Below are positions 33,394 to 43,195 of a stretch of DNA of 64,000 bases, piece after piece. Under the pieces are notes generated by a model. The model saw only the letters and a list, made by a program, of their open reading frames with translations. It ran no database searches and was not told the DNA's origin. Both the position numbers and the translations under genes were made by a program. The DNA is from Rummeliibacillus sp963792445 (GTDB taxonomy: Bacteria > Bacillota > Bacilli > Bacillales_A > Planococcaceae): contig CAWBWO010000002.1 of NCBI GenBank assembly GCA_963792445.1, positions 535,644 through 599,643 on the forward strand. The letters run 5' to 3'. Position 1 is the first letter of the stretch. Every line of letters starts with the position of its first letter.

Positions 33394-34080
33394 TTGGATA
33401 AAGTCGTCACATTAGAGGAAATCCGCAAGCATTTCAAAAATGATCAAAGAATTCTCGTTGGGGGATTTGGAATTTCTGGTACACCTTTAAGCGCAATAGA
33501 TCAAATTTTAGAAACCGATGCAAAAAATTTGGAGATTGTTAGTAATAATCTTGGAGATCTAGGGATGGGGCTCCATAAAGTGTTTATAGCTGGCAAAATC
33601 AAAAAGGCGATTGGTTCCTTTTTTACTATGAATAAAGAAGCTGTTGAGGCCTGGTCAAAAGGGGAATTGGATATTGAATTATTACCTCAAGGAACTTTAG
33701 CAGAAGCAATTCGCTGCGGGGGGGCTGGTATTGGCGGATTTTATACCAAAACAGCTGTAGGTACTTCCTTAAGTAAAAACAAAGAAATCCGTGAAATTGA
33801 TGGGACACGCTATGTATTTGAGAAAAGTATTCGCGGAAATGTAGCACTTATTAAAGCTGCAAAAGCAGATAAGCTTGGTAATCTAGTGTATCACACAACT
33901 GCACGCAATTTTAATCCGATGATGGCAACTGCAGCAGATCTTGTCATCGCTGAAGTGGATGAAATTGTTGAGGTGGGAGAATTGAACCCAGAGCATATCG
34001 TGACACCACATGTCTATATTGACTACATTGTTCAATCTTCCTACAAAAAGGAAGGAAGTGAATTCGTTGAAATTAAGTAA
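33394..34080 (+). CDS. scoA: 3-oxoacid CoA-transferase subunit A
   Basis: 228 residues from the TTG at 33394, which has AAGGAGGGG at a 9-nt distance. Family signature LVGGFGISGTP near the N-terminus; GGAGIGGFYTKTAVGT and NLVYHTTARNFNP are typical of subunit A. With subunit B it moves CoA from succinyl-CoA or acetyl-CoA to acetoacetate. It starts an operon for acetoacetate/3-hydroxybutyrate use. The atoD-type acetyl-CoA:acetoacetate transferase is the main alternative name. Confidence 0.9.
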   Translation: MDKVVTLEEIRKHFKNDQRILVGGFGISGTPLSAIDQILETDAKNLEIVSNNLGDLGMGLHKVFIAGKIKKAIGSFFTMNKEAVEAWSKGELDIELLPQGTLAEAIRCGGAGIGGFYTKTAVGTSLSKNKEIREIDGTRYVFEKSIRGNVALIKAAKADKLGNLVYHTTARNFNPMMATAADLVIAEVDEIVEVGELNPEHIVTPHVYIDYIVQSSYKKEGSEFVEIK

Positions 34081-34714
34081 TCGTGAAATCATTGCAAAAC
34101 GAATTGCGCAAGAACTACAAGAAGGGGACGCAGTAAATCTCGGAATAGGGATTCCAACTTTGGTCGCTTCTTTTTTAGGTGATAAAACCGTGTTTTTACA
34201 ATCTGAGAATGGCTTAATCGGGATGGGGCCACCACCAACGCCTGAAGAATTAGATATTGAATTAATCGATGCAGGAAAGAATCCAACAACGTTAACTAAA
34301 AGTGCTGCCCTATTTAATAGCGCGGATTCCTTCGGGATGATTCGAGGCGGACATATTGATGTCGCCGTATTAGGAATTTTACAAATTGACCAATACGGAG
34401 AAATCGCGAACTGGTCTGTGCCAAATCAACCAATTTTAGGGGTTGGGGGTGCAATGGATTTAGTTGCAGGTGCCAAGAAACTAATTGCTGCTGCTAGCCT
34501 TTTTGCAAAAGATGGTTCGCCAAAATTAGTGGATAAGCTGTCATATGAATCCACTGGTGAGAGAAAAGTGGATCTCTTTGTGACCGAACATGCGGCATTC
34601 ACATTCTCTCAAGAGGGAATTAAGGTTGTAGATTTATATGGCGACTTTACAATTGATGAACTTTCAGAAAAGGTAGGGCTGTCATTGGTTTCTGATATTC
34701 ATTCTATTCGATAA
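34067..34714 (+). CDS. scoB: 3-oxoacid CoA-transferase subunit B
   Basis: 215 residues from the TTG at 34067, which overlaps the end of subunit A by 14 bp and has AAGGAAGTG upstream; a longer form would run further into scoA. LGIGIPTLV and the active-site SENGLIGMG with the CoA-accepting glutamate are intact, as is GGHIDVAVLG. Works as a heteromer with the preceding gene in the cytoplasm. Confidence 0.92.
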   Translation: MKLSNREIIAKRIAQELQEGDAVNLGIGIPTLVASFLGDKTVFLQSENGLIGMGPPPTPEELDIELIDAGKNPTTLTKSAALFNSADSFGMIRGGHIDVAVLGILQIDQYGEIANWSVPNQPILGVGGAMDLVAGAKKLIAAASLFAKDGSPKLVDKLSYESTGERKVDLFVTEHAAFTFSQEGIKVVDLYGDFTIDELSEKVGLSLVSDIHSIR

Positions 34715-34725
34715 GGAGTGACCAT

Positions 34726-36033
34726 TTGCTTAGTTTAATTACCATAGTTATTTCTCTGGCTCTTTTGATTGTTTTAGCGTTACGGGGTTATAGCATCATC
34801 GTAATTGCGCCAGTCGTGAGTTTATTTGTCATGGTTCTAAACCATATGCCAATTTTGGACACGTTCCAAAATGCCTATATGGGCGGTTTTATTAACTATG
34901 TGAAAAACTACTATCTCATCTTCTTATTTGCAGCCATGTTCGGAAAATTAATGGATGATAGTGGAGCAGCTCGTAAAATTGCAGAAGCCATGCTTAAAAT
35001 TCTAGGAAAAGACAGTAAATTTAAAGTTCTCGTTTCCGTTATGGTGATTTGTGCGTTTTTAACATATGGCGGTATTAGTTTATTTGTAGTGATTTTCGCG
35101 ATTTTACCAATTGCGAAACCATTATTCAAAGAACTTCAAATTCCTTGGCATCTCTTTATGGCGGCGTTTTTCACGGGTGTCGGAACATTTACGATGACGA
35201 TGGTTCCTGGAACACCATCTGTTCAAAATATTATTCCAACAAAATATTTAGGTACAACGGTAACTGCCGCTCCGCTAGTTGGGATTATTGCAGCGATTTG
35301 TGTTATCGCGATTAACCTATGGTATATGAAATATGCTCTGAAGAAGTCGGAACAACGTAATGAAACGTATGATAATATGACGAATCCGGACAAGAGTGAA
35401 GAACAAATCGTGGACAAATATGCAGATAAGAAATTGCCACATATTGTATTAAGCTTACTGCCTCCAATTGTCCTATTAGTTTTGTTAAATATCATCAAGG
35501 TTGATATTGTCTATACATTAATGATTACGGTTGCTTTTTCTGTTATTGTTTTTTGGAAGTATATCGATATCAAACGCGTAACCCTCAATGCTGGTGCGAC
35601 TTCAGCTGTCATTCCAATTATTAATACGAGTGCTGATGTAGGGTATGGTGCTGTTGTTGCGGCAACGGCAGGATTTGCATTCTTCAATGATATGATGACA
35701 AATCTTCCTGGTAGCCCATTGATCTCATTGTTCATCTCTACAACATTACTAGCAGGGATTACAGGTTCATCTTCTGGAGGATTGGGAATTGCAATGGAAG
35801 CGTTATCAAAGACCTACTTAGATATGGGACTAAATCCAGAAGCAATCCACCGTGTAGCAGCAATCGCATCAGGCGGATTAGACTCCTTACCACATAACGG
35901 CGCAGTTATTACATTCCTAGTAGCATCCAAATTAACGCATAAAGACGCTTACAAACACGTATTTGCAACATCCGTAATCGCACCACTATTAGCAAGTATC
36001 CCAGCATTAATTGCGGCAATCTTACTCTATTGA
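34726..36033 (+). CDS. GntP-family permease, copy C
   Basis: 435 residues, TTG start with AAGGAGTG just upstream. Clearly related to permeases A and B: TMVPGTPSVQNIIPT and GITGSSSGGLGIAMEAL. Located 11 bp after scoB, within the acetoacetate operon, which is the best evidence that this permease group imports 3-hydroxybutyrate, acetoacetate or similar acids. Confidence 0.9.
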   Translation: MLSLITIVISLALLIVLALRGYSIIVIAPVVSLFVMVLNHMPILDTFQNAYMGGFINYVKNYYLIFLFAAMFGKLMDDSGAARKIAEAMLKILGKDSKFKVLVSVMVICAFLTYGGISLFVVIFAILPIAKPLFKELQIPWHLFMAAFFTGVGTFTMTMVPGTPSVQNIIPTKYLGTTVTAAPLVGIIAAICVIAINLWYMKYALKKSEQRNETYDNMTNPDKSEEQIVDKYADKKLPHIVLSLLPPIVLLVLLNIIKVDIVYTLMITVAFSVIVFWKYIDIKRVTLNAGATSAVIPIINTSADVGYGAVVAATAGFAFFNDMMTNLPGSPLISLFISTTLLAGITGSSSGGLGIAMEALSKTYLDMGLNPEAIHRVAAIASGGLDSLPHNGAVITFLVASKLTHKDAYKHVFATSVIAPLLASIPALIAAILLY

Positions 36034-36232
36034 ATTTGATTCTTATCATTAAATGTTTTAATAAACTAGAAGCATAAATTGTTATGCTTTTGTATCAATA
36101 ACACATGGTATATAAAGCAGAGATAATCTCCCAATCATAAGTGAAAATGAATTACTGACAATGTAAAAATAGAAAATTTTTATAAAATTTCTAGCTTACA
36201 AATTATAGTGGAGATTAGTATTTCAAAAATTA

Positions 36233-36346
36233 TTGAAGTGGAATCGGCGAAGACTCCCACGGGAAAAGCGAGATAAGTGAGACCCCGCAGCGTAGCGAGG
36301 AGACTCACCGCTCGCCCGTAGGAAAGCGTAGCCGATTCCACTTCAA
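36233..36346. repeat. 114-bp palindromic repeat element (REP/MITE-like)
   Basis: The ends TTGAAGTGGAATCGGC (36233-36248) and GCCGATTCCACTTCAA (36331-36346) are exact reverse complements, and nested internal arms continue the pairing (ACGGG/CCCGT, GCGAG/CTCGC, GTGAG/CTCAC). It is far richer in G+C than its surroundings. The form resembles the dispersed palindromic repeats common in Bacillaceae genomes. It sits between permease C and the next operon gene; 36034-36232 holds nothing else evident. Confidence 0.85.
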
Positions 36347-36451
36347 GTTAAAAAAATTAGTATTAAACTATTTTTCCACACCTTTTAAATGAACTAAGAA
36401 AAAATAAATATAACCTATCATAGAATTTTTAATTAAAAAGGAGAAATGTAA

Positions 36452-37402
36452 ATGATTCAAACAGTTGGAATCGTTGGCGCAGGTACAATGGGCTTTGGCA
36501 TTGCATTTCAATTTGCCATCAATGGCACAAAAGTAATCGTCAATGATTTACAAGACAAAATTTTAGAAACAGCACATGCCAAAGTAAATACCTATCTAAC
36601 CATCTTTAGAAATCAAGGCTTCGATCTTGCTTTATCCGATGAAGAAGTACACCAAAACATTCAATTTACAACGAGACTAGAAGATTTACAAAACTGTGAT
36701 TTAGTCATTGAAACAGCTAGTGAGAATCTAGCAATTAAACAGAAGATTTTCAAACAATTGGATGATATTTGTTCAGCCGAAACCATTTTAACCTCCAATA
36801 CTTCAAGTTTACGACTCTCTGATATTACATTACATGTTGAAAAGCATAAAGATCGAGTAATGTTAACACATTTCTTTAATCCAGCACATATTGTGCCACT
36901 CGTAGAACTATTAAAAAATGATTACACAAAGGATTCAGTTTACGCAGAAGTAAAGCAATTTTTAGAAAGCCAAAACAAAGTTACGATTCATGTCAAACGT
37001 GAAGTACCAGGATTAGTCGCAAACCGAATACAAGTAGCATTAGCAAGAGAAGCGTTAACATTGCTAGAAGAAGATGTAGTAAGTAAGGAAGATTTAGAGG
37101 CAGCTCTACATGCTGGACCAGGCTTCCGATTTGCTTCTAGTGGTTTACTGAAAATTATCGATTTTGGCGGATTAGATGTATGGAATATTGTATTACATCA
37201 ATTGCAACCTGAAATTGAATCGACTATTCGTGAATTTGATTGTGTCAATACACGTGTAGAAGCGGGAGAATTTGGCGTCAAAACAGGTAAAGGCTTTTTC
37301 GACTATCCTGGAAGAGGATTGGATGAATACGTCATTTCACGCGATGAATCATTATTAAATCATTTATTAAATACAAACCCACAACTAAAAGCAAAACAAT
37401 AG
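36452..37402 (+). CDS. 3-hydroxyacyl-CoA dehydrogenase (3-hydroxybutyryl-CoA type)
   Basis: 316 residues: N-terminal Rossmann domain VGIVGAGTMGFGIAFQFA, ETASENLAIKQKIF, catalytic THFFNPAHIVPLVEL, and a C-terminal dimerisation domain ending TGKGFFDYPGRG. It would oxidise (S)-3-hydroxybutyryl-CoA or a related acyl-CoA to the 3-oxo form with NAD. AAAGGAG precedes the ATG. It begins a tight four-gene run with a BDH-like SDR, a thiolase and an MFS transporter; a carnitine-dehydrogenase-like role is a weaker alternative. Confidence 0.88.
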   Translation: MIQTVGIVGAGTMGFGIAFQFAINGTKVIVNDLQDKILETAHAKVNTYLTIFRNQGFDLALSDEEVHQNIQFTTRLEDLQNCDLVIETASENLAIKQKIFKQLDDICSAETILTSNTSSLRLSDITLHVEKHKDRVMLTHFFNPAHIVPLVELLKNDYTKDSVYAEVKQFLESQNKVTIHVKREVPGLVANRIQVALAREALTLLEEDVVSKEDLEAALHAGPGFRFASSGLLKIIDFGGLDVWNIVLHQLQPEIESTIREFDCVNTRVEAGEFGVKTGKGFFDYPGRGLDEYVISRDESLLNHLLNTNPQLKAKQ

Positions 37403-37414
37403 GGAGGACTGTTG

Positions 37415-38158
37415 ATGCGAAATGTCATTATTACAGGTGCTGCAGGTGGACTAGGTCAAGCAATGGTAGAGAAATTTGTGAAACAAGAAGATTTTGTATT
37501 TGCAGCAGATTTAGATCTAGAACAAGTGAAGAAGCTTGAAGCAAAGTATCCTGGGCAAGTGCAAGCAATCGAACTCGATGTCACAGATGAAAACTCAGTG
37601 AAAGCTGCCATAAATGAAGTTGCAAGAAAAGGACAAGTAGATGTCGTAGTGAATAATGCGGGGCTCCAACATCGAGATAAAATAGAAAACTTTCCAACAG
37701 AAAAATGGAATTTGCTTGTCGATGTCATGTTAAAAGGGACATTTCTTCTAACCAAACATGCACTACCTTTCATGAAAGAACAACGATATGGACGTATTGT
37801 AAATATTTCCTCTGTACATGGAACAAAAGCAACACCAGAAAAAGTGGCCTATGTTGCAGCGAAACACGGTGTCATAGGGATTACAAAAGTTACGGCTTTA
37901 GAAGGTGCAGAATTCAATATTACGGCAAATGCTGTATTACCAGGACCTGTAAAAACACCTCTTCTTGTCAGACAGTTAAATGATTTAGAAGCAAAAGGGA
38001 TGAATGAAGCGCAAGCACTAGAAGAAATTATGTATCCAAAACAAGCGATGAAGCGATTTATCTCACCAGAAGAAATTGCAGATGGCGTTTACTTCTTAAC
38101 ATCGGCTGCAGCAACAGGTATTACAGGCGAAAATTTAAGTGTTTCTGGTGGAGTTTAA
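37415..38158 (+). CDS. SDR, 3-hydroxybutyrate dehydrogenase-like, copy C
   Basis: 247 residues from the ATG at 37415 (GGGAGG upstream). TGAAGGLG, NNAGLQHRDKIENFP, NISSVHG, YVAAK and the C-terminal ITGENLSVSGG are conserved with the other two SDRs. Probably oxidises (R)-3-hydroxybutyrate to acetoacetate, which the CoA-transferase and thiolase of the same locus then process. Twelve bp after the hydroxyacyl-CoA dehydrogenase gene. Confidence 0.88.
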   Translation: MRNVIITGAAGGLGQAMVEKFVKQEDFVFAADLDLEQVKKLEAKYPGQVQAIELDVTDENSVKAAINEVARKGQVDVVVNNAGLQHRDKIENFPTEKWNLLVDVMLKGTFLLTKHALPFMKEQRYGRIVNISSVHGTKATPEKVAYVAAKHGVIGITKVTALEGAEFNITANAVLPGPVKTPLLVRQLNDLEAKGMNEAQALEEIMYPKQAMKRFISPEEIADGVYFLTSAAATGITGENLSVSGGV

Positions 38159-38191
38159 ACATTATATTTCAAAACTAAAGGAGCGAATTTA

Positions 38192-39373
38192 ATGGAAGCA
38201 TATATCGTAAATGGATCAAGAACGGCATTTGGATCATTTGGTGGAGCGCTAAAGGACATTAGTGAAATTGATTTAGCAGTGACAACTGTAAAAGAAACAA
38301 TCGAGCGAAGTGGTGTTGAAGCATCTACGATCGACGAAATTATCTTTGGTAATATTATTCACACATCGAAAAACTCTGCTTATCTTGCTAGACATATTGG
38401 CCTGAAAAGTGGATTACCTGAAGAGTCAACAGCATTGACAGTAAATCGCTTATGTGGATCTGGGCTTCAAGCAATTGTTAACGCAGCTCAAAACATCGCA
38501 TTAGGTGAAACAAATGTAGCGATTGCAGGTGGTACTGAAAATATGAGCTCAGCACCTCATGTCTTAAGAGGAACTCGATTTGGCTCACCAAATAAAGCAC
38601 CAAAAGTAGACGATATGCTTTTTGAAACGCTATACGATGAATATGCAGAATGTGGAATGGGTGTTACGGCAGAAAACCTTGCTGTAAGATATGAAATTTC
38701 TAGAGAAGAACAAGATATTTTCGCGTTAAATTCTCATCAAAAAGCAACAAAGGCAATTGAAAGTGGCCGTTTTGCTGAAGAAATTGTTCCTATAATTGTA
38801 AAGGGGAAAAAGAATAAGGAAATCATTGTCGATCAAGATGAGCATGTAAGAAAAGACATTGCCTTTGATAAATTACGTAACTTAACACCAGCATTTAAAG
38901 AAAATGGATCAGTAACAGCGGGCAATGCTAGTGGTATTAATGATGGAGCAGCATCCGTTTTAGTTGCATCAAATGAGTATGTAAAACAACACGACTTACA
39001 ACCGTTAGCGAAAATTGTGTCATGGGGAATTGCAGGGGTTGATCCTAAAATAATGGGCATTGGTCCAGCACCAGCTATTCGAAAAGCATTAAAAAAAGCA
39101 AACTTAGCAATTAGCGATATTGATCTTTTTGAATTAAATGAGGCATTTGCTGCACAATCGATTGCCGTAGTGAAAGAGTTAAATCTGGACAGAGAAAAAG
39201 TCAATGTCAACGGTGGAGCCGTTGCTTTAGGTCATCCTGTTGGTGCAAGCGGTGCACGTATAACATATTCCCTTGCGCTTGAAATGCAAAAAAGAAATGT
39301 ACGGTACGGTGTAGCTAGTCTATGTATTGGTGGAGGACAAGGGATTGCCATTGTTTTAGAAAATACAAATTAA
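38192..39373 (+). CDS. Acetyl-CoA acetyltransferase (thiolase)
   Basis: 393 residues with the nucleophile Cys in NRLCGSGLQAI, GGTENMSSAPH, NEAFAAQ, GHPVGASGAR and the second cysteine in CIGGGQGIA. Typical biosynthetic/degradative thiolase II, cleaving acetoacetyl-CoA to two acetyl-CoA. AAAGGAG precedes the ATG. Together with scoAB and the SDR it completes conversion of 3-hydroxybutyrate to acetyl-CoA. Confidence 0.93.
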   Translation: MEAYIVNGSRTAFGSFGGALKDISEIDLAVTTVKETIERSGVEASTIDEIIFGNIIHTSKNSAYLARHIGLKSGLPEESTALTVNRLCGSGLQAIVNAAQNIALGETNVAIAGGTENMSSAPHVLRGTRFGSPNKAPKVDDMLFETLYDEYAECGMGVTAENLAVRYEISREEQDIFALNSHQKATKAIESGRFAEEIVPIIVKGKKNKEIIVDQDEHVRKDIAFDKLRNLTPAFKENGSVTAGNASGINDGAASVLVASNEYVKQHDLQPLAKIVSWGIAGVDPKIMGIGPAPAIRKALKKANLAISDIDLFELNEAFAAQSIAVVKELNLDREKVNVNGGAVALGHPVGASGARITYSLALEMQKRNVRYGVASLCIGGGQGIAIVLENTN

Positions 39374-39387
39374 TTGGGGGAAAGTGA

Positions 39388-40683
39388 ATGAAAGAAGTAA
39401 ACCAAATTGAAAAATCTGTCATTCATAAAACCATGATCCGCATCACACCGTTTATATTGTTACTCTATACGGTAGCCTATTTAGACCGTGTGAATCTAGG
39501 TTTTGCCGCTTTGGAAATGAATGCAGATTTGGCATTAACTGCCGAAGTCTTTGGATTACTATCTGGCATTTTCTTCATCGGCTATTTCTTCTTTGAAGTG
39601 CCAAGTAATATGATTATGCATAAAGTTGGGGCAAGGATTTGGATTGCGAGAATCATGTTAACGTGGGGTATTGTGGTCATTTTAACAGGCTTTGTGCAAA
39701 ATGCTACGCATCTCTATATTTTGCGGTTTTTATTAGGCGTTGCAGAAGCAGGATTCTTCCCTGGCATTATACTCTATTTGACCTATTGGTTTAGAGCGAG
39801 TGAAAGAGGAAAAGCGACATCGATTTTGTTACTTGCTCTGCCAATTGGTGGATTAATCGGTGCACCAGTATCTACAGGGATTATTGACAACATCGCATGG
39901 TTCAATCTTGATGGATGGCGTTGGATGTTCATATTGGAAGGCATTCCTGCAATCATTTTAGGCATTGTCGTGATTTTCTTCTTATTAAATCGACCAAAGG
40001 ATGCAAAATGGCTGACGGATGAAGAGAAAGAATGGCTTGAAAATGCATTGGAAAATGAACGCCGTGAAAGTGAAAAAATCAACAAAGTTTCCAAAAAAGA
40101 GATGCTAAAGGATTCAAAAGTCTGGAAACTTGCATTCTTCTACTTTGCAGGCTACACGGGAATCTATGGGCTGTCATTCTGGATTCCTACAATCATCAAG
40201 AATTTATCAGCTGTAGGTACGACCAATTTGCAAGTGGGGTGGCTTGCAATGATTCCATACATTTTGGCAATCCCAGCAAGTCTCTTTACCGGCTGGAATT
40301 CTGATCGTACAAATTCATATAAAAAGCATCTAATTTATTGCTTAATCATCGCGATTGTTGGCTTTATCGGTTGTAGCTATGTTACGCAAACGGGGCCAAT
40401 GGTCATGAGCTTAGCCATTTGTTCGATTGGACTCTATGGCTTTGCGGGTTGCTTCTTTGCCTATTTAACGTTTTTCTTCACAGAATCAACTGCACCTGTT
40501 GGGATTGCGCTTGTTAATTCATTTGCCGCATTAGGTGGTTTCGTGGGTCCGACAATTTTAGGGTCGCTAACTTTAACATCCGGAATGTTACTAATTGCCG
40601 CATTATTAGTAGCTGGACTGGTTACTTTATTTACATTATCGCAATCAAAGAAAAAAGCCATAACAGAAGAGAAGTTAACATAG
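39388..40683 (+). CDS. MFS transporter, anion:cation symporter (ACS) type
   Basis: 431 residues with 12 membrane segments; LYTVAYLDRVNLGFAALEMN and EVPSNMIMHKVGARIWIARIM are hallmarks of the ACS group (phthalate, glucarate and tartrate transporters). It closes the operon 14 bp after the thiolase. Probably takes up an organic acid feeding the same pathway; the exact substrate is unknown. Confidence 0.87.
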   Translation: MKEVNQIEKSVIHKTMIRITPFILLLYTVAYLDRVNLGFAALEMNADLALTAEVFGLLSGIFFIGYFFFEVPSNMIMHKVGARIWIARIMLTWGIVVILTGFVQNATHLYILRFLLGVAEAGFFPGIILYLTYWFRASERGKATSILLLALPIGGLIGAPVSTGIIDNIAWFNLDGWRWMFILEGIPAIILGIVVIFFLLNRPKDAKWLTDEEKEWLENALENERRESEKINKVSKKEMLKDSKVWKLAFFYFAGYTGIYGLSFWIPTIIKNLSAVGTTNLQVGWLAMIPYILAIPASLFTGWNSDRTNSYKKHLIYCLIIAIVGFIGCSYVTQTGPMVMSLAICSIGLYGFAGCFFAYLTFFFTESTAPVGIALVNSFAALGGFVGPTILGSLTLTSGMLLIAALLVAGLVTLFTLSQSKKKAITEEKLT

Positions 40684-40725
40684 AATAATAACAACCAACA
40701 ACGATTGATGATTGTTATGAATGAA

Positions 40726-40764
40726 AAGGCAGAACCAATACAATAATTGGTTTCTGCTTTTTTC
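40726..40764 (+). terminator. Terminator closing the ketone-body operon
   Basis: GGCAGAACCAAT pairs with ATTGGTTTCTGC across a 6-nt loop with one bulge, followed by six T. Confidence 0.85.
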
Positions 40765-40795
40765 TGTGATTTCAAGCGAGTAGGGGGAATACATA

Positions 40796-41791
40796 ATGGT
40801 CAGAACGTATTACATCTTATTTTTTGTCATGATGACATGGGGATTTAATGTTATTGCGATTAAATTTTTAGTATCACAAGTTAGTCCAATTTTGATTACA
40901 TCCATCCGAATATTTATCGCAAGTTTAGTGATTTTACTGATTCTCAAATTGATGAAACGAAAAAGTAACGAAAACAAAATTCCTTGGAAAAGTGTCTCCA
41001 TCGCATGTTTCTTTGCAGTTGTGCTCCATCATTTATCATTATCTATAGGACTTCATCAAACGACAGCGGTAAAAGCAGGTATTATTTTAGGGCTCGGACC
41101 ACTTATTGCTGCACTATTTAGTATACTTTTCCAAATTTCTCCGATTACTCCATTGAAATTATGTGGATTTCTGTTAGGGACAATTGGAGTCGTGATGGCA
41201 GTGTTAAATAATGGTGGTTCACTCACAGCTTTTCAAGTAGGTGATTTATGGATTTTCGCCGCAATTTTAGCTCAAATTATTGGCATATTTATCATTAATA
41301 AGATTTCAACTTTAATTGATCCTCTACAATTAACGGGAATTATGATGTTCTTCGGTTCCATTGTATTATTTGGCATTAGCTTGATCGTTGAAAAAGGAGC
41401 GATTGTGCAGCTTTATGATATCAATATGCATTTTATTTGGATTCTCATCTATTCCTGTCTCATTCCAACTGCCATCGGTCAATCGATTTATAATATGGCA
41501 ATCAACAAGGTAGGTCCTGCAGAAACGGCGATTTTCATTAATGTGAATACGATTTTCGCACTGATAGGAGCGGCTATATTTATAGGTGAGACGATTATGC
41601 CGCTTCAAATCCTTGGATGCAGCCTCATTATTTTAGGTGTAATTATAGGCACGAGTGGAATAGATATCGATAAATTTAAAAAATGGATGATAAATAGAAA
41701 ACAAAATAAAAAGGTGCAACTAAAGCTATCAGCCGATACATCAGATAGTGAAATTACAAAAAAAAATTGCAAGATAAATAATTCAAAATAA
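40796..41791 (+). CDS. EamA/DMT-family transporter
   Basis: 331 residues with ten membrane segments arranged as two EamA repeats (first begins MMTWGFNVIAIKFLV, second near GDLWIFAAILAQIIGIFI); LGLGPLIAALFSILF and IPTAIGQSIYNMAINKVGP are typical. AGGGGGAAT precedes the ATG. The hydrophilic C-terminal 45 residues are unusually long and Lys-rich. Probable metabolite or drug exporter; substrate unknown. Confidence 0.85.
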   Translation: MVRTYYILFFVMMTWGFNVIAIKFLVSQVSPILITSIRIFIASLVILLILKLMKRKSNENKIPWKSVSIACFFAVVLHHLSLSIGLHQTTAVKAGIILGLGPLIAALFSILFQISPITPLKLCGFLLGTIGVVMAVLNNGGSLTAFQVGDLWIFAAILAQIIGIFIINKISTLIDPLQLTGIMMFFGSIVLFGISLIVEKGAIVQLYDINMHFIWILIYSCLIPTAIGQSIYNMAINKVGPAETAIFINVNTIFALIGAAIFIGETIMPLQILGCSLIILGVIIGTSGIDIDKFKKWMINRKQNKKVQLKLSADTSDSEITKKNCKINNSK

Positions 41792-41880
41792 AATAAAATT
41801 TCAAGTCAACCTATCATTCTATTGAAAGCTATGGTAAAAATAAAGTAGGAGTCATACTATTTTGGAAGGAAGTACAAACT

Positions 41881-43113
41881 TTGTTTGAAACACTATTAAT
41901 TAATTTTTTGTTTTTACTTATTCCATTTTTGGTCTACTTTGTCTTTTTTGAAACAAAAAATTTGAAGAACTTTAAACTGATTCTTACACTATTTTCCACG
42001 ATTACAATGGTATTATGTATGTCTTATCCAATTCATTTAGAGAGTGGATTTATTTTTGATTTGCGGTATATCCCTTTTGTCATCATCACCCTCTATTTTG
42101 GATACCAAAACGTACTGATCTTATATATAATCTTGAATCTTTATCGTTTTCTTATTGGTGGAGATGGAATTATTCAATCTTTTCTCTTTTCAACGATCAT
42201 ATACACAGTTGTGGCATTGTTAAGTGTTAAGTATAAACAGTTAAAGGCGAATAATCGTGTATTTTTTGCTTCAATGGTTGCCTCATTTACAATGTTTTTT
42301 TACTTATTTACGTTAAGTTTTCAAACACCATTGAATCGAGAATTCTTTATTTTATCGATTAATGCTATTGGCACACATCTAATCATTACGGCGGTTATGG
42401 TCAGTCTAATTGAACGTGTTTTGATGAATTTAAAAGAGCGTGAATTATTTATCCAATCTGAACGTTTCCAAGTCATCAGTGAATTATCGGCAAGTGTTGC
42501 ACATGAAATACGTAATCCACTAACAACAACACATGGTTTTTTGCAATTATTAAGCACTTCAGATTCGATTCCTTCGAAAGAAAAGACTTATATTGACTTT
42601 TCTTTAAAAGAATTAAATCGTGCAGAAAACATCGTGAGCGATTTTCTTAGTTTCTCAAAGCCACAATGTGAAAATATAATAGACACTGATTTGCGAAACG
42701 AAATAGAATATTCTATGAATATACTCATGCCATACGCTAATATGCATCAGGTAAATATACAACTCAGCTATCAGAACACACTACATAAAGAGTTCGATAA
42801 AAGTCAAATGCAACAATGTTTGATCAACTTAATCAAAAACGGAATCGAAGCAATGCAAGACAAAGGTGGAACATTAACAATCGAAGCAACCAATTATAAA
42901 AACAATATCGTCCTGAAAATAACTGACACAGGTATTGGTATGACAGAAGAGGAAATAGAATCTCTAGGAAAACCATATTACTCAACCAAAAAGCAAGGAA
43001 CAGGCCTTGGAATGGTTATGGTGTACAATGCCATACATAAAGTCGGTGGTACGATTAATGTAGAAAGTAAGAAGGGAAGAGGAACTACATTTAATATTGT
43101 GATTCCGGTTTAA
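41881..43113 (+). CDS. Sensor histidine kinase, KinB-like
   Basis: 410 residues, TTG start with GGAAGGAAG upstream. Six N-terminal membrane segments (residues 1-190), then HisKA with the phospho-acceptor in SVAHEIRNPLTTTHGFLQLL and HATPase_c with INLIKNGIEAM, ITDTGIGM and GTGLGMVMVYN. The layout and H-box region resemble sporulation kinase KinB. No response regulator is adjacent, as expected for kinases feeding the Spo0F phosphorelay. Another orphan sensor function is possible. Confidence 0.85.
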   Translation: MFETLLINFLFLLIPFLVYFVFFETKNLKNFKLILTLFSTITMVLCMSYPIHLESGFIFDLRYIPFVIITLYFGYQNVLILYIILNLYRFLIGGDGIIQSFLFSTIIYTVVALLSVKYKQLKANNRVFFASMVASFTMFFYLFTLSFQTPLNREFFILSINAIGTHLIITAVMVSLIERVLMNLKERELFIQSERFQVISELSASVAHEIRNPLTTTHGFLQLLSTSDSIPSKEKTYIDFSLKELNRAENIVSDFLSFSKPQCENIIDTDLRNEIEYSMNILMPYANMHQVNIQLSYQNTLHKEFDKSQMQQCLINLIKNGIEAMQDKGGTLTIEATNYKNNIVLKITDTGIGMTEEEIESLGKPYYSTKKQGTGLGMVMVYNAIHKVGGTINVESKKGRGTTFNIVIPV

Positions 43114-43148
43114 AGCAAGACCAAAAGTTCGAATCATTAGAGTGAAAT

Positions 43149-43195
43149 AAGCCTCTGTTGCAATTGAATTAGCAATTGAGGCTTTTGCTTTTTTA
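43149..43195 (+). terminator. Terminator after the kinase gene
   Basis: AAGCCTC (43149-43155) pairs with GAGGCTT (43178-43184), with an inner CAATTG pair, followed by TTGCTTTTTT. The following DNA to 43724 is AT-rich and shows no gene. Confidence 0.75.
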
